Below are positions 10,660 to 21,580 of a stretch of DNA of 36,796 nucleotides, one piece after another (the stretch's first letter is position 1; the number at the start of each line of letters is the position of its first letter). A program made the position numbers and the translations under genes. The stretch spans positions 232,957 through 269,752 of the forward strand of contig BFEA01000833.1 of assembly GCA_003427395.1 (NCBI GenBank), given 5' to 3'. This DNA comes from Chara braunii. Its lineage: Eukaryota; Streptophyta; Charophyceae; Charales; Characeae. The notes under the pieces are model-generated. The model saw only the letters and a list, made by a program, of their open reading frames with translations, was not told the DNA's origin and ran no database searches.

Positions 10660-11001
10660 CTGCATCCTCATACGCCCAGGCCCACCCTCGGGCCCATCCC
10701 GAGCCCCGCGCCCCTCAACCCCACCCTCGCCAACACTCAACCCCGCCCCCGCCGACTGTTGGCCCTGCCCCCGGCCTCGCACCCGCAGCTACCCCGGTCC
10801 CCCAGTGGTGGGTGTGGCCCCGGGGGGGTTCCAGGGTGGGGCACAGAACCCCATTTCTGGGGTTTAGCCCACGGGGTGCGCGCTCTCGCTGTGCACCCCC
10901 CACTATTTGTTTGTTTTTTTTTTGGGGGGGAGGGGGGGTCCGGAGCCGGGGTTGGGGGTGCCCACCCCCGGTCCCCCGTCGGGGCCCCGGGGCCGGGGCT
11001 C
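10660..11001. other. Extremely GC-rich block at the 5' edge of the LINE
   Basis: This is a C-rich stretch that turns G-rich at about 10815-10990, with runs such as GGGGGGG and a short hairpin GGGGGTG/CACCCCC at about 10950. Several G-runs could form a quadruplex. It stops abruptly where the LINE endonuclease coding begins (about 11002). It reads in the same frame as the endonuclease but does not look like an L1 N-terminus, so it is probably the flank of a 5'-truncated insertion. Confidence 0.6.
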
Positions 11002-11724
11002 GACAACCCTGCAGACCTTATTTGCATACAAGAAACCCATCTTATGAATTATTCGATCCATAATAGAGCACATAATCTGGCATGGTCTTTTTGCAAATTA
11101 TCTTTCCTGGTGCCACAATGTGGATCAAGGGGAGTGTTTTTTTTTGTGCCACCGGAATCAAGGGTAGAAATTATTCAGTGGACGACAGATAAGGGACAGG
11201 GTCAATGGATTTTTGCCTTGATTAGGCTGAGGTTGGAAACAGTATGTGTCATTAATGTATACGGGCCTAATGAGGTACACGAAAGGATCAATTTCTTCCA
11301 AACTATCAGGGCTCAAATACTAGAAGGTATTGCACTCATTATAGCAGAGGATTTCAGTGCAACCCTCGATAGATGGTTGGGTAGATGAAAGGTTCTCTAC
11401 CCTTATCCTGTATATATAGAAGAGGATGATAACATTATTCGTAGGCTATGTGAGGATGAACAACTATTTAATACATACCGTGGATACCGATGAATCTTCC
11501 CGCAAGAAAGGTTGTTTACCTGCATTTGAAATACTGGTGCCCCACACCAATCTAGATCCCGAATAAATTTTGATTTTGATGTCATAGGATCTAGATAGGG
11601 CTCTTGTATGGGCAACCATCTTTCCCCAAAAGTCATAGCCAGGAGCTGATCATAAGATGTGTGTAGCCCTACTGTCATTTAAGAAAAAATTGGACTGGGG
11701 GAAATGTTTCTATAAACTTAACGC
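11002..11724 (+). pseudogene. L1 ORF2 endonuclease (APE-type), first part
   Basis: The endonuclease nicks target DNA to prime reverse transcription. The sequence starts at DLICIQETHL (about 11014), which carries the catalytic Glu, then NVYGPNE (about 11253-11273), then IIAEDFSATLD, where the usual GGDFN is changed so that the Asn is Ser. SRINFDFDVIGS and a DH near 11650 are the C-terminal SRID and SDH motifs. Stops are at 11386-11388 and several later points, and a frame change lies shortly before the DH motif. It continues as DWGKCFYKLN up to the transposon insertion. Confidence 0.85.
11717..11724. repeat. Left target-site duplication of the hAT-like element
   Basis: CTTAACGC here pairs with CTTAACGT at 12223-12230 (7 of 8 identical). 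The length suits the hAT superfamily. Confidence 0.85.
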
Positions 11725-12222
11725 CTAGGTTACCAGTCGTCCGATGGCCGGACGTCTCGACCGGACGCCTCCCCCAACCGTCCGGTAGGGGGGTTGTCCG
11801 GGATCCCGGACAACCACTTTTTGGCATTAAAAAATAAAAATAAAAAAAATATTATGACAGTGTTGCGCATGCCATAGAGACCCCCCATAAAAAAATTCAG
11901 AATTTTCTGAGCATTTGGTGATAGGGTGCTATGTGGGGTGGGAGGGGGGGGTACGAGGGGTTTTGGTGGGGATAGGAGGGGTATAAGTGGGGATTAGAAA
12001 CTTGAAGATTTTTATCTTTTTTTCTACTCGCTCAAATGAGCTAAAAGTTTGGTGGCATACACCTTATGCACGGTAGAAGCCACATGATTTTTTTCAACCA
12101 ATTTTTTTTTTTTTTTTTGCGCTAGGTCGGACAACCCTTGTCCGGTCCGAGACCGTCCGACGTCCGACCAGACGTCCGGTCGGACAACCCAGGGTGCCCG
12201 GACGTCCGCTAAAACAACCTAG
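11725..12222. mobile_element. hAT-like non-autonomous DNA transposon (498 bp)
   Basis: The termini are CTAGGTT and AACCTAG, a 7-bp terminal inverted repeat, flanked by an 8-bp duplication with one mismatch. Removing the element and one duplication joins the two halves of the L1 ORF2 in the same frame (KLN then VSSFLQSQF), which independently confirms the borders. About 100 bp inside each end is packed with GTCCG/CGGAC motifs in both orientations, the sub-terminal clusters expected for hAT transposase binding. The interior holds G-rich and poly(T) stretches but no transposase, so it needs a partner to move. Confidence 0.88.
11792..11815. repeat. Perfect 24-bp palindrome in the hAT-like element
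   Basis: The sequence is identical to its reverse complement, centred on GGGATCCC and flanked by GGTTGTCC and GGACAACC. Related GTTGTCCG strings occur near the right end of the element. Confidence 0.95.
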
Positions 12223-12230
12223 CTTAACGT
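12223..12230. repeat. Right target-site duplication of the hAT-like element
   Basis: CTTAACGT, matching 11717-11724 at 7 of 8 positions. The last base differs, consistent with one later transition. Confidence 0.85.
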
Positions 12231-14016
12231 CTCTTCGTTTCTTCAAAGTCAATTCAAACAATACATTCAGGATGTTTGGGATTATTGACATACTACTAAG
12301 GAAAAACATGATTCTTACACGGCTTGGTTCAACAATGGGTTGACTTTTATGGCAAAAAAATGTAATGATTTTTCTAAATTATAAGCAAAATGTTGATTTC
12401 TTTAAGAAATGAACATCCAAAAACAAATTCTCAATTACAAACTTAATGATCGACCACATAATTATCCTTACCCAGTTGACATTCAAGAAATGAGGAACCA
12501 ACTTTTATTATTTGCTCAACATCATTGGCAAGGGCATCTGATCAGAGGTAACTTGTCACGACATTTGACCGAGGGACAAATGGATGCTTTATTCTTTGCA
12601 CTAGCTCGTGCTAGATCTCGACAAACGACTGTTGAAGGGTTGGAAGATCCCACTGGAGCCTTAGAACCATCTATTACATTATCCTCAGTAGGAAGTCTAG
12701 ATTGTCTATGATTTTTACAAAAAACTTTTCACTTCATCTAAAAAGATGAATGATATGCAAAATGATAACGCAACTATCAAAATTTTCCTTATACCCTTAA
12801 CCTAGACACTTACTCAAGAGTAAAGGGAACATTTGGAGAGACCTTTGACCTTGGAGAAATTATGGATAACGTTATTACAGATGGATGAGGATAAAACCCC
12901 TGACATCGATGGGTCCAAATAATTTTGAAAAACCATGTGGTCGACTTTCTCGTTAGACTTGTTGAAAATTTTTGAAGCAATTTATGAGACAAGATAGATG
13001 GAGGAACTAGCAAGCGAGGAGAGTTTCACTCTTTTACATAAAAAGAGGGATGAAACAAATATAAGAAACTATAGACCCATAACTTTACTTACTGTGGTTT
13101 ATAAAATATTGGCTAGATTATTGCCTAATCGTATGATTCTGGTAATGACATAGATCATTTATCCCTCACATACCAGATTTATTATGGCAGGCACATTCAA
13201 AATAAAATACTTCTAATTAATGAGATGATTAAGCTCTCTCGTCAATCGAAACAAAATGCTGCCTTCATTTTCATTGACTTTGAAAAAACCTATGATCATG
13301 TAGACTGACGTTTTTTTTATGTATGTCTGAATAAAATGAATTTTGGTCAAAACCTAAGGAAGTGAATATAGATTCTTCATACGAATGTTAGAATGATGGT
13401 TTAGGTTAATGAGTTTTTTTCTCCACAAACTAGTTTAGAAAGATTGGTGAGACAAGGATACCCTTTGGCCTCTTTTTTGTTTCTAATCATAATGGAAGCT
13501 CTAGGGGTCAATCTCAGAACCAATCGTAGCTTAAAACGTTTGCAGATTTCAAATATTCCATAAGATGTCATCCTCATTAGCTCAATATTTGGTGATGATC
13601 TCACAATAATGTTAGAAGCATCCTTGACAAACATGGAGGAGATTCAAGCCCTAATAAGAAAATTTACACAAGTCTCTGACATGGTGGTTAACTGGGGTAA
13701 TAAGACTCAATGATGGTGGATTCACTCATATGCTGACTGTCCTCTGGAGCTTCATAGAATTCAGTGGTTTCCTTTGGAAGCCTCGATACGCATTCTAGGA
13801 GTATCACTTACAACATTAGGTGAACCTTCTACCCACGAGGAGTGGATTTGCAAACCAACATTAGAAAAAATGAACCAATGGAAGAATCAATACACTTCCA
13901 TCTTTGGAAGGACACTCATTATTAACTATGTGATTCTAGCTTCCATCTGGTATAAATCATCCCTCTGGTCTATGAGTCAAGCAGAGCGGAGACGAAACTT
14001 CGTAGTAATAAAATAA
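12231..14016 (+). pseudogene. L1 ORF2 reverse transcriptase
   Basis: After the transposon the ORF2 frame resumes with an endonuclease-RT linker (12231-12711). RT motifs follow: NYRPITLLTVVYKILARLL at about 13063-13119, GRHIQNKILLINEMI at about 13182, FIFIDFEKTYDHVD at about 13270 ending in TGA where Trp is expected, QGYPLA at about 13456, SIFGDDL at about 13582-13602 (the catalytic FADD box with A changed to G), and ILGVSLTTLGEPST (13792 on). Multiple stops and small frame changes show it is inactive. This order is that of plant L1 elements. Confidence 0.88.
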
Positions 14017-16470
14017 ATATGCGCAACTAACTAAATGCTATAAAAGTTACGCGTACTCGGACTTGGTTGGTGGTGATTTCTATATGTACATTCTTACCAC
14101 CAATGATAATGAGAAAAACTATGATTTGATTCAGTTAATTTATGAAGATCATCTTTTTTTTTTCTAACAAAATCCTTGTTTTTTCGAAGCATCCTGTACT
14201 TCAGCAGATAAAGATTGATCTAAACTTATGTTTTTTTTTGTCAAACGCCATCTCCACAAGACGCCTTCAAGAATTCACTGAAGAGCTAAGGTTTCTTGAC
14301 GGCTACTTGATATAATGGATAAGACTAATTGGGTGCACGAACAAAAATCCTTGAACAACAAATCGGGGTCTTCTTATGGAGAGACAACCACAAGCAAGAC
14401 AAGGTAATTCCTAAGGTGGCTTGGCTTTCCATAATTCAACGAAAAACAAGGGGGGGTCTAGGGATCCTTGATCCCATGATTCAATATTAAGCCTTATCTA
14501 TCCAATGGATAAAAAAATTGATCTTATATACTACAAACCGTGGTGGAGAATGGTGGTGGAACAGATCCATAGGCTCGTCCCCTTATCTGATGAGAGTATA
14601 CATCCTCTCACATGGATTGAAGATCGGTTCTGGTTTATTCCCAAGACGCACATACACTCTAGAGAAGAGGGGGATCGGGTTAAAGCCAGAAATGATCTTA
14701 TTCTGGACAATTTGTGGGTGACATTAATGAAAATTTGAAGTCACCTACCGCTACCCAATAAACCCTTTCCTAACCACTATGAGGGGATACTTCGTCAACC
14801 TTTTTTTTGACAATAGATGGATTACAGATGCAAACGACTGCATCTACAATAGTTCATTGAATTCCCTCCCTGGTCTCACTGGGTCAAAAGAGGAATTATA
14901 AGAATCGAAGACTTATGAGACCCAAGCTCTAAAGACTGGAAGATGACGAAACAGTAGAGATATACACTTTGATATGCTTATAATCTCAATCATAACCTGG
15001 ATCACATAATTTTCTCTTTACCCTTGGCTCAAGTGAGAACTCTAAAAAAAAGGTATAAGATTAGGGAAGGAGATTGGGTGGTTGAGTTTTGACTAGATGG
15101 TCAGGGAGTGGTTAGTAAAGTGATGCACAATCTTCCACAGGGCTCTTTAATAAATATTTTTACAATGGACAAAGATTATTTTCTGATTTAATTTCCTTCG
15201 GATCCAATTTGTTTTTTTCCTCCTTAATACCTCTATCGGGTTAAAATCTTTTTCATCTCCGCTACAAAGGAATGAAAAGTTTTTCATCCAGAGCTTCCTA
15301 TCCCAGAACTTCCAATAGACCCGAGAAAATGGGTCTGGCAAACTAGGAAGTGGGGCAGACCAAGGACCCTACAGTCACTCACTGTGAAAGCAACATACAA
15401 ACTGCTACGACCAAAGGTGGATATTGCGGCGATTCTGCAAGGGAGATGGTCTGGGCACCTGAATCTAGACATAAATTTACTCAAGGACATATATATTTTT
15501 TTTAAATATAAGACAAAGTGTCAAAGACCAAGTAAATGTTTTTCGTTGCAGTGATAAATTGCACATCGTTTTCTCCCCACAAATGATTTGATTATTGATC
15601 ACTCCTCTTTGGAATAGAAAGGGTTAGTTACTCTATGGTGCACATCTTGTTTGTCCACATTCCCAGGGAGAAAATGTAGAGAAACCATTGAGCACATTTT
15701 TATGCAATGCCCCAATTCAATATTAACATGGCGCATGCTCCTAGGGCACAGGGCCCCATAGGACCTAGGGCTTTCCAATTTTCCACTCAACTTTTTTGAA
15801 ATAGGTAGAAAAACAGTTTTATGGACACTGGTATAAAAGGTGTGTTTTAGTACGAGAAGAGGTAAATCTGGAGGGATCAAAGATGGTTGAACAAATTGTC
15901 AAATTTGTACAAACAGAGATCAGAGCTCAATGGGCGGCGTCGCATCCAAATTACGTAATTGTCAACAAAAGAAAGACATCCAAAAGGCAATTCAGAACTT
16001 TACTGTGGACTGGCTGGGGGGTATTGGGGGAAAGAGTTTGGGGGAGGTGATATGGCCAAGTGAAGGGAAGGATGAAATCCTTCAAAAAAGATTTCCAACT
16101 CATCTTCAAGGACTGGTTTAGACCTCACTCAGAAGCTACTCTCAGAGCTCCAATCTTTTTTGTAGATCCTTTTCCCCCTTCTGAGCTTGCCCTTGTGGAG
16201 ATGCAATGTTTTAGCTTGGAAGGGAATTGACAATTTCAGGTAATCTTATAAGAGGCAGTGGTAGTTAGTGAAGAATGTTATACCTGGGGGTCCCTAAGGG
16301 ACTGAAGAGGCAACTGTGGCTTCTAAGTTATCTGTGCTCATCCTTGAATATTATCATGGGACACTGGACCCGGTTTCTAGCACGTGATGCTCCCCACCAA
16401 TAGATTGGAGCAACCCGCGAATATAGCTAGTGGTATATGCTTTTATCATTACCCCTAGCAGTGTTTTGTG
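14017..16470 (+). pseudogene. L1 ORF2 C-terminal region with zf-RVT and 3' UTR
   Basis: This is the decayed C-terminal part of ORF2. The segment at about 14360-14520 (VFLWRDN..., KVAWLS..., GGLGILDP) matches the post-RT region of plant L1s. At about 15638-15740 the translated plus strand shows WCTSC, GRKCRETIEHIF and QCPNS, the zinc-binding zf-RVT pattern. Scattered stops break every frame. From about 16240 the sequence is 3' untranslated and ends in the A tail. Confidence 0.8.

Positions 16471-16500
<30 letters not shown>
16471..16500 (+). repeat. Poly(A) tail of the LINE
   Basis: Thirty consecutive A residues end the plus-strand LINE. Their purity contrasts with the decayed ORF2. A-run length can also be maintained by slippage. 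Confidence 0.95.
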
Positions 16501-16502
<2 letters not shown>

Positions 16503-17075
16503 CAATAAAGACGTGCAACAAGATGATAATATACAACCATAAAAGACGCAATCAATGAAGATAACCTGCACAATATAGAGGAGAAACACACAGAAAAAAA
16601 AAAACTAGAGAGTAGCTTCATTGATGATGACGTCCAACTTGATGACCTCCTTTTTTGTCTGATGATGACCTGTTGATGACCTCTCAGCAGTATTTGTGAT
16701 GATTCTTCATGTGTGACCAGCGTTCTCCACACTTTGGACTTAATAGGGCTCACGCCGCTTTCTTCCACCGACGTTGGCTAAAGCCAACTCGCATGAGCCC
16801 TCCCGCCTTTTATGAGGCCTCGGCTATGAAGTACTTAATGTGGAAAGCACAGGGAGATTGTTTAAACAGTAATCACGACCACCATTTTCCCCAATCCTCT
16901 GTGCTTCATGCCAAAAGCCACGTCAACCTGTGATGTGGCATTGGCCAAGTGCCTCAGGATACCGCACGTGTGTCAAGCGCAATCACCAATCTAATCTACC
17001 CCATCAGAGTACTCGTGCACAACGACAATCAGTGCTACGCCATGTGTAAGACAATGCCTCACTTGTCACCCAGAG
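16501..17075. other. Sequence between the LINE tail and the repeat cluster, no gene
   Basis: No gene is visible. It may belong to the outer part of an LTR or to the host flank. A TATA-like TCATAAAAGG lies on the minus strand at about 16810-16820, without other support. Confidence 0.4.
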
Positions 17076-17330
17076 CCAGTGCCTCGCCACTCCGACATTG
17101 CTAGTGCCACGCTCCCCAGGATTTGTCTACGCCTCGCTCCCTGCCAGCAGTCAGCGCCTCGCTGCTCCCACGCAACAAACGTCTCGCGCCTGGCGTGAAG
17201 CCGGCGCCTCGCAACCTGCGAGTAGACAACACCTTGCAACCTCCGACCAGCCAGCGCCTCGCTTGTCAGCAACCTGCGCGACACCACTCACACACCGCCA
17301 GCGCCTCGCCGCCCGCCCACCAGCCATGGC
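17076..17330. repeat. Irregular cluster of GCGCCTCGC-type motifs
   Basis: At least eight copies of GYGCCTCGC or near variants occur at irregular spacing of roughly 25-45 bp, separated by AACCTGC, CCAGC and similar short words. This is a degenerate minisatellite. Open frames in it are composition artefacts. Confidence 0.7.
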
Positions 17331-17434
17331 GCTCGCCCTAACGCAAGCTAGCGCCGTCTCAGTTCTGTCTGCATGCTGACTTGGAGGGGCTCAAGAGGCA
17401 ATCTCTAGGTGGTAGGCACTTGAGAGGCATTATC

Positions 17435-17467
17435 AACAACAACGACAACAACGACAACAACGACAAC
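17435..17467. repeat. (ACAACAACG)n microsatellite
   Basis: Short tandem array with a 9-bp unit, about three to four copies. Confidence 0.85.
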
Positions 17468-18295
17468 GCCAGACATGTGGGGCCCCAAAACCAAAAAAGA
17501 AACCCACAAAGTAACTGTCGTATACTGTAAGAGTGCAGACCAGAACAAGAACCGACCTCTCTCATATAGTACAAGATAGCACAGCGGAAGGCTAATATAC
17601 CAATGATCCGAACAGTCAATGTTGCAATGCAGACCGAACATACATCACCATCATTCCATGGTGTGAAGGGGCCTGACGCTCACACATGAAGAATGCGCCA
17701 GTCCCCAACCATACACGGACGAAGAAGAGGGGGGTTAGACGAAGAAGAGGGAAAAATGAGAATGTCATCAACACAAAGTCTTTGGTACATGTCCCAAATA
17801 ATCCCTCGTCAAATGTCTAAATCCCAATGTCGAGTTTGTATCCAATGTCGTCAAGTCCCAAAGTCACCAATCTCTCTCTCTCTCGTAGTCTGCAGATACT
17901 GAGAAGTTAGGTAGCGAGAAGGTGAGGGAGAGATGGTGGACTTAGAAGAGGAAAAAGAAGAACTCGCTCCCTCTCTCGTAGTCCGGTACTAACCTGTGAA
18001 GGTGGCGCCTTGTTGCAGGTACATCGAAGACGAAGCTGGAGCTATGGCGCCACAGGTAAGTCTTCCTGGCCTCCGCCAACCAGCTCTCTCTCTCCAACGC
18101 TACTCTAGCTCCTAATAGACCCAGTGTTGAAGACTAGTGCTAACACTACTACTACTACTGCAACGCTCCTCCAGAGTTCTGTTGTCGAATCCTGAAGACT
18201 GCCTCCTGCCTCTTGCACGTGAAGTGCCTGGGAAGTTCCTAGGAACTACCTCGTGACTGTCTCCTAACTGCCTGCAACCTGCAGGGCGGGCCAAT

Positions 18296-18303
18296 CTTAT
18301 ATA
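18296..18303 (-). promoter_or_regulatory. TATA box of the element B LTR
   Basis: TATATAAG on the minus strand, about 420 nt downstream of the LTR start, followed by a GC-rich segment. The position suits the U3/R border of a plant LTR promoter. Transcription would run leftwards from about 18,265-18,270. Confidence 0.55.
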
Positions 18304-18481
18304 GTGCTGGCCCGTCCAGGAGGTTGCTCTTGCCAATGCCAAAACGTGCCAGACCCTAATGTTGAAGTTCCAATAGAGGTTGTCTTGAAAACATGCAAAA
18401 AATTGCCTGTGCTAAAAACCCTGGTCTGGTGCTTAAGTTTTAGGGCAGGTCGACTTTATGAGGGCCTGAAAATGACCCTCG

Positions 18482-18665
18482 TTTTCAGGCTTTTAGGCTG
18501 AAACGACACAGGGCATGTAGGCCCTCATTTTCAGGCTTTTAGGCTGAAACGACACAGGGCCTGTAGGCCCTTGTTTTCAGGATTTCAAGCTGAAAACGAC
18601 AAAGGGCCTGTAGGCCTTTGTTTTCAGGCTTTCAGGTTGAAAATGACATAGGGCATGTAGGGCCC
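18482..18665. repeat. 46-bp tandem repeat in the LTR U3, about four copies
   Basis: Units start at 18482, 18528, 18574 and 18621 with TTTTCAGG. Each carries an internal TTTCAG...CTGAAA inverted repeat and a GGGCMTGTAGGCC motif. Tandem repeats upstream of the TATA box are common in LTR enhancers. Confidence 0.9.
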
Positions 18666-18725
18666 TTACTTTTCCTTGTTTGGTCGGGCCTTGCAGGCCC
18701 GTGTGGATGCTCAGTATGCCACACA

Positions 18726-18736
18726 CCCCCCTCCTT
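18726..18736 (-). promoter_or_regulatory. Polypurine tract of element B
   Basis: AAGGAGGGGGG on the minus strand lies immediately before TGTGTGG. This is the primer for plus-strand DNA synthesis and fixes the start of the 3' LTR at 18725. Confidence 0.8.
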
Positions 18737-20260
18737 GAAAGACCGAGCTTACTTGCGAGGGCGAAGCTGCTTGTTGGAGGGAGAGATCAAAGTCCGGGTG
18801 GGAGGGGCAGGTTTCCGAAGCTTCCTTAGCCAGTGTGGCGGACCCACTAGGTGTGGTGCTCCGCTTGGGACAGAGATGGAGATGGAGGATGAAGGGGGAG
18901 CGAGATGGCACAGTGGAGCTCCCACGCTAGACTCCAACGCACATACTCCAAGCTGTGCGAATGTAGAATGATCCGGAAAACAGACAACAGTTGAGGTATA
19001 CCCTAGCGGACTGACTGGATTGGACTGGCTGGTACCGCAAGAGGTACCGACTTGGACAAGACTACCCCGAATACAACACAGGCCTGTGAGAACAGGCCAA
19101 GGGGCTGGTCTCACAGGCCAACCAGAGGTCCGCTACACGATCCTCGGCCTTTGATGGATCGCCTAGATACAAGCACGCTTCTGCCAAGAAGCAAAACTCT
19201 ACCAAAGAAAAAGAAAACCTGAGTAGCCTAGGATGCAGAGCAAGCTCCATGCTGAGTCCGTGTGATGCAACCTAGGATAGAAAATGTCACAAAAACAACA
19301 ATGTCACAGCTAACAGCTTAAGTGAAAGAAGAAGCAACTAACTAGCATACATGTCCTAGGAAAGCAGAAAGTAATGACAACTAGATCCTAGAATGTTGGA
19401 CGGAGTAGCCTCAGTCTGAAAGCAGCCGACTAGTGTATAAGTCCTAAGAACAACAAAAGCAGAAACAACTAAATCCTAGAAATATCAGAGGCAGTAGCCT
19501 CAGTCTTAGAGCAACAAAGCAACAACAAGACAACCATATGTCACAGGAGGAGTGTGTCGCAAACCAAAGGTTGGGATGGTCTCTGAGGGTGGCAATGCAG
19601 CCTAAGGGTCGATAACTCCTAAGGCATCCACACATAATGATAGGGGAACACATGTCATCAGGCTCAATGAGGGTAGAGAACTGGGAGCGAACAAAACCAA
19701 TGACCCTAACAGATAGACCATCAGGGCGGATAATGCTCGACTAAAGGGGTGACCGCTATGGAGGGTCGATCATGCAAGGGAACAAGGGAGCCTGTTATAC
19801 TAGGCGCACATAGATAAAACATGCGATGCTGCCTAACTAGGGCGTGAGGGCCAGTAGGAGGTAGAAAACTGATGGGTAAGGGAATCATGCAAATGACTCC
19901 TAAGGTGAGGGAAGTCGGAGCTAGATCCGTAAGCTGGGAAGCCAGGGCAATGTTACAGTCCCGATGCCTATGCGTATACCAAGGGAGAGCCCAACTCGAA
20001 GGAACCCGGCGAAGGGAGACCATCACGCGATACAGCCAGGGTACTGTACGGGGTAAGGTGATAAGAGAGTGACGACGTCTGAAGTAGGCAGAGCTGATCG
20101 TGACGGAGTTCATGAAGTTGTCGATGACGTCCATGATGAGCAGTCCGGAATGTCGTCGAGAAAGAGTCACAACGTCGACGAGCTGAAGTAGCAAAATTGG
20201 AATGGATGAAGTACTGAGAAGTTAAAGACGTGGGAAGATAAGTCAGAGTCAATCGTCGTA
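18737..20260 (-). other. Long 3' untranslated region of element B
   Basis: About 1.5 kb lies between the end of pol and the polypurine tract. A minus-strand frame of 157 codons (20194-19721) is open but shows no domain; it may be chance or a remnant accessory ORF. There is an imperfect duplication with an 89-bp period (about 19352-19440 and 19441-19530), marked by GTCCTA and GTAGCCTCAGTCT. Confidence 0.55.
19352..19530. repeat. Imperfect 89-bp direct duplication
   Basis: Two adjacent diverged copies share GTCCTARGAA, ACTARATCCTAGAA and AGTAGCCTCAGTCT in the same order. Confidence 0.7.
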
Positions 20261-20575
20261 TCAAGCAGGACGACGACGAGTGCGTTGTGGACGCTCAGAA
20301 GCATCTGGCTGCTGCCGAAGGTCTGCCTCCGATGGAGCAGGCTCAACTTCAGCGGTCTCCTCAACGGAGGGAGAAGGAGGAGGGTCAGTGGGAGGAGGAG
20401 GAGCAATCAACCCAGCACGACGAGCACGGTCATAGGCATGCACCAACATGCGAGCGTGCTGCAAGTGCTCGAGGGGCTCCTAAGTAGCCTCCTTATCAGG
20501 GTAACCCTTCCAACGTACGAGATACTCGACATGGGGAGGGTTATCGTCAGTGACTCGACGACCAATGATGTCTGA
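20261..20575 (-). pseudogene. Chromodomain and C-terminal tail of element B integrase
   Basis: A chromodomain is visible from about 20572 to 20450: an IIGRRVTDD start, then VEYLVRWKGYP, DKEAT, and EPLEHLQHA. The Trp that normally follows DKEAT is a TAG (20482-20480), so one TGG to TAG change ends it early. Aromatic residues of VEYLVRW are kept. Chromodomains of this family steer integration to heterochromatin by binding modified histones. A basic and Pro/Glu-rich tail runs on to the stop at 20261. It is in a different frame from the integrase core. Confidence 0.85.
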
Positions 20576-21580
20576 AACGAGTCCACCATGATGGGTGGAG
20601 GGTGCTCGTATGGTAGTCCAGCGAAACGCTCAGACGGTCTGCGGTAGGGACGCAGTAACGGGACGTGGTAGACATCGTGCACATGAGCCTGGCGTAGGTA
20701 GTCGGACAACTTCACACGGAAGCTGACCGGGTTAGAAGCCGTATTAGGACCGACGGCCTGCAGAATGCGGCATGGGCCAAAGAAGCGACGCCGAAACTTG
20801 CGAAGCGTGTCCGCTTCGAGCTATAAGTGGTGGGCGTCGATAAGCACATCATCACCGACTTTGAATGGATGGTCCATCCTCGATCGGTTCGCACGTGCTG
20901 CCATTCGAGTCTGGGAAGCGGCTATGTGCTCATGCGCGGTCTTCATGATCGACGTCATGTGTGAAACTCAATCATCCAGCGCGGGACAACTCGTGTCGGG
21001 GTGCATCTGTGACGGTCGAGGGAAGTCCGCGGGAACACGAGGGTGATAGCCGAGGTCGCAATAGTGAGGCGACATCCCCGTGACTGGCGAGACGGCGTGG
21101 TTGTAGGCTATCTCCGCGTGGGCAAGATGGAGATCCCACTGCTGGTCGTAAAGAACAATCTTTCGGAGAATATCTTCAAGAGTCATGTTCGTGACCTTGG
21201 TCTGACCATCAGTTTGGTGATGGTAAGACGAGGAGAAGCGGAGCTGGGTGCCGTAAACCTCGTGGAGCCGTCGCCAGAATCGGTTGGTAAAACGAGGGTC
21301 ACAATCAAATATGATGCTCAGAGGTAAGCCGTGGTCACGCACGACTCAACAACCTCACGTGCACTGATGGCATAGCGGCGCAGAACAAAGTGTGCACGCT
21401 TAGTGAAGCGGTCGACGACGACCAGGATAACATCATGACCGCGGGGGGTCGGAGGACGAAGAGGACCAATAAAGTCCATCGAGATGGACTGCTAATGACC
21501 CTCAGGAACAGGAAGAGGCTGGAGCAAACCGTAAGGCAGGTGGTTTTCACTGTTCACCTCCTGACAGGTGGGACACTCTG
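20576..21580 (-). pseudogene. Integrase core of element B, catalytic Glu lost
   Basis: The core begins QSISMDFIGPL (first Asp), preceded by a TAG at 21494-21492 where the family has Trp. It runs through VILVVVDRFTK to SAREVVE, then changes frame. The second Asp is in IIFDCDPRF (about 21315). The Glu of the usual GQTERVN motif is Lys in GQTKVTN (AAG at 21198-21196), readable as GAG to AAG, so the enzyme would be inactive even without stops. After it come PFKVGDDVLIDA and LRPYRRPSERF, with another TAG at about 20820. Confidence 0.85.

Larger units (their letters stand above)
11002..16500 (+). mobile_element. L1-type LINE, 5'-truncated, with poly(A) tail
   Basis: This is a plus-strand non-LTR retrotransposon: APE-type endonuclease, reverse transcriptase, C-terminal zf-RVT region and a 30-nt A tail. 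Only ORF2 is seen; ORF1 and the first strand of the endonuclease are missing, which suits the usual 5' truncation by target-primed reverse transcription. The frame is broken by many stops. A hAT-like element sits inside ORF2 at 11725-12222. Base composition is more AT-rich than the flanking Ty3 elements. I could not find a convincing target-site duplication. Confidence 0.9.
18050..18725 (-). mobile_element. 3' LTR of chromovirus B (left limit unresolved)
   Basis: On the minus strand the LTR begins TGTGTGGCATACTGAG at 18725, directly after the polypurine tract AAGGAGGGGGG. It includes a 46-bp tandem repeat in U3 and a TATATAAG box at 18303-18296. The far end, expected to end in CA, could not be placed because no 5' LTR of this element lies in the window; the LTR may extend well left of 18,050. 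The region 17,640-18,050 has no gene either. Confidence 0.65.

Noticed and set aside
12409-12711. 100-codon plus-strand frame as a separate small gene
   Set aside because: It continues the L1 ORF2 frame between endonuclease and RT and is explained as part of that ORF.
11002-16510. GACAA at the LINE 5' border (11001-11007) and after the A tail (16501-16505) as a target-site duplication
   Set aside because: Only five bases match and the following bases differ, below what an L1 duplication should show.
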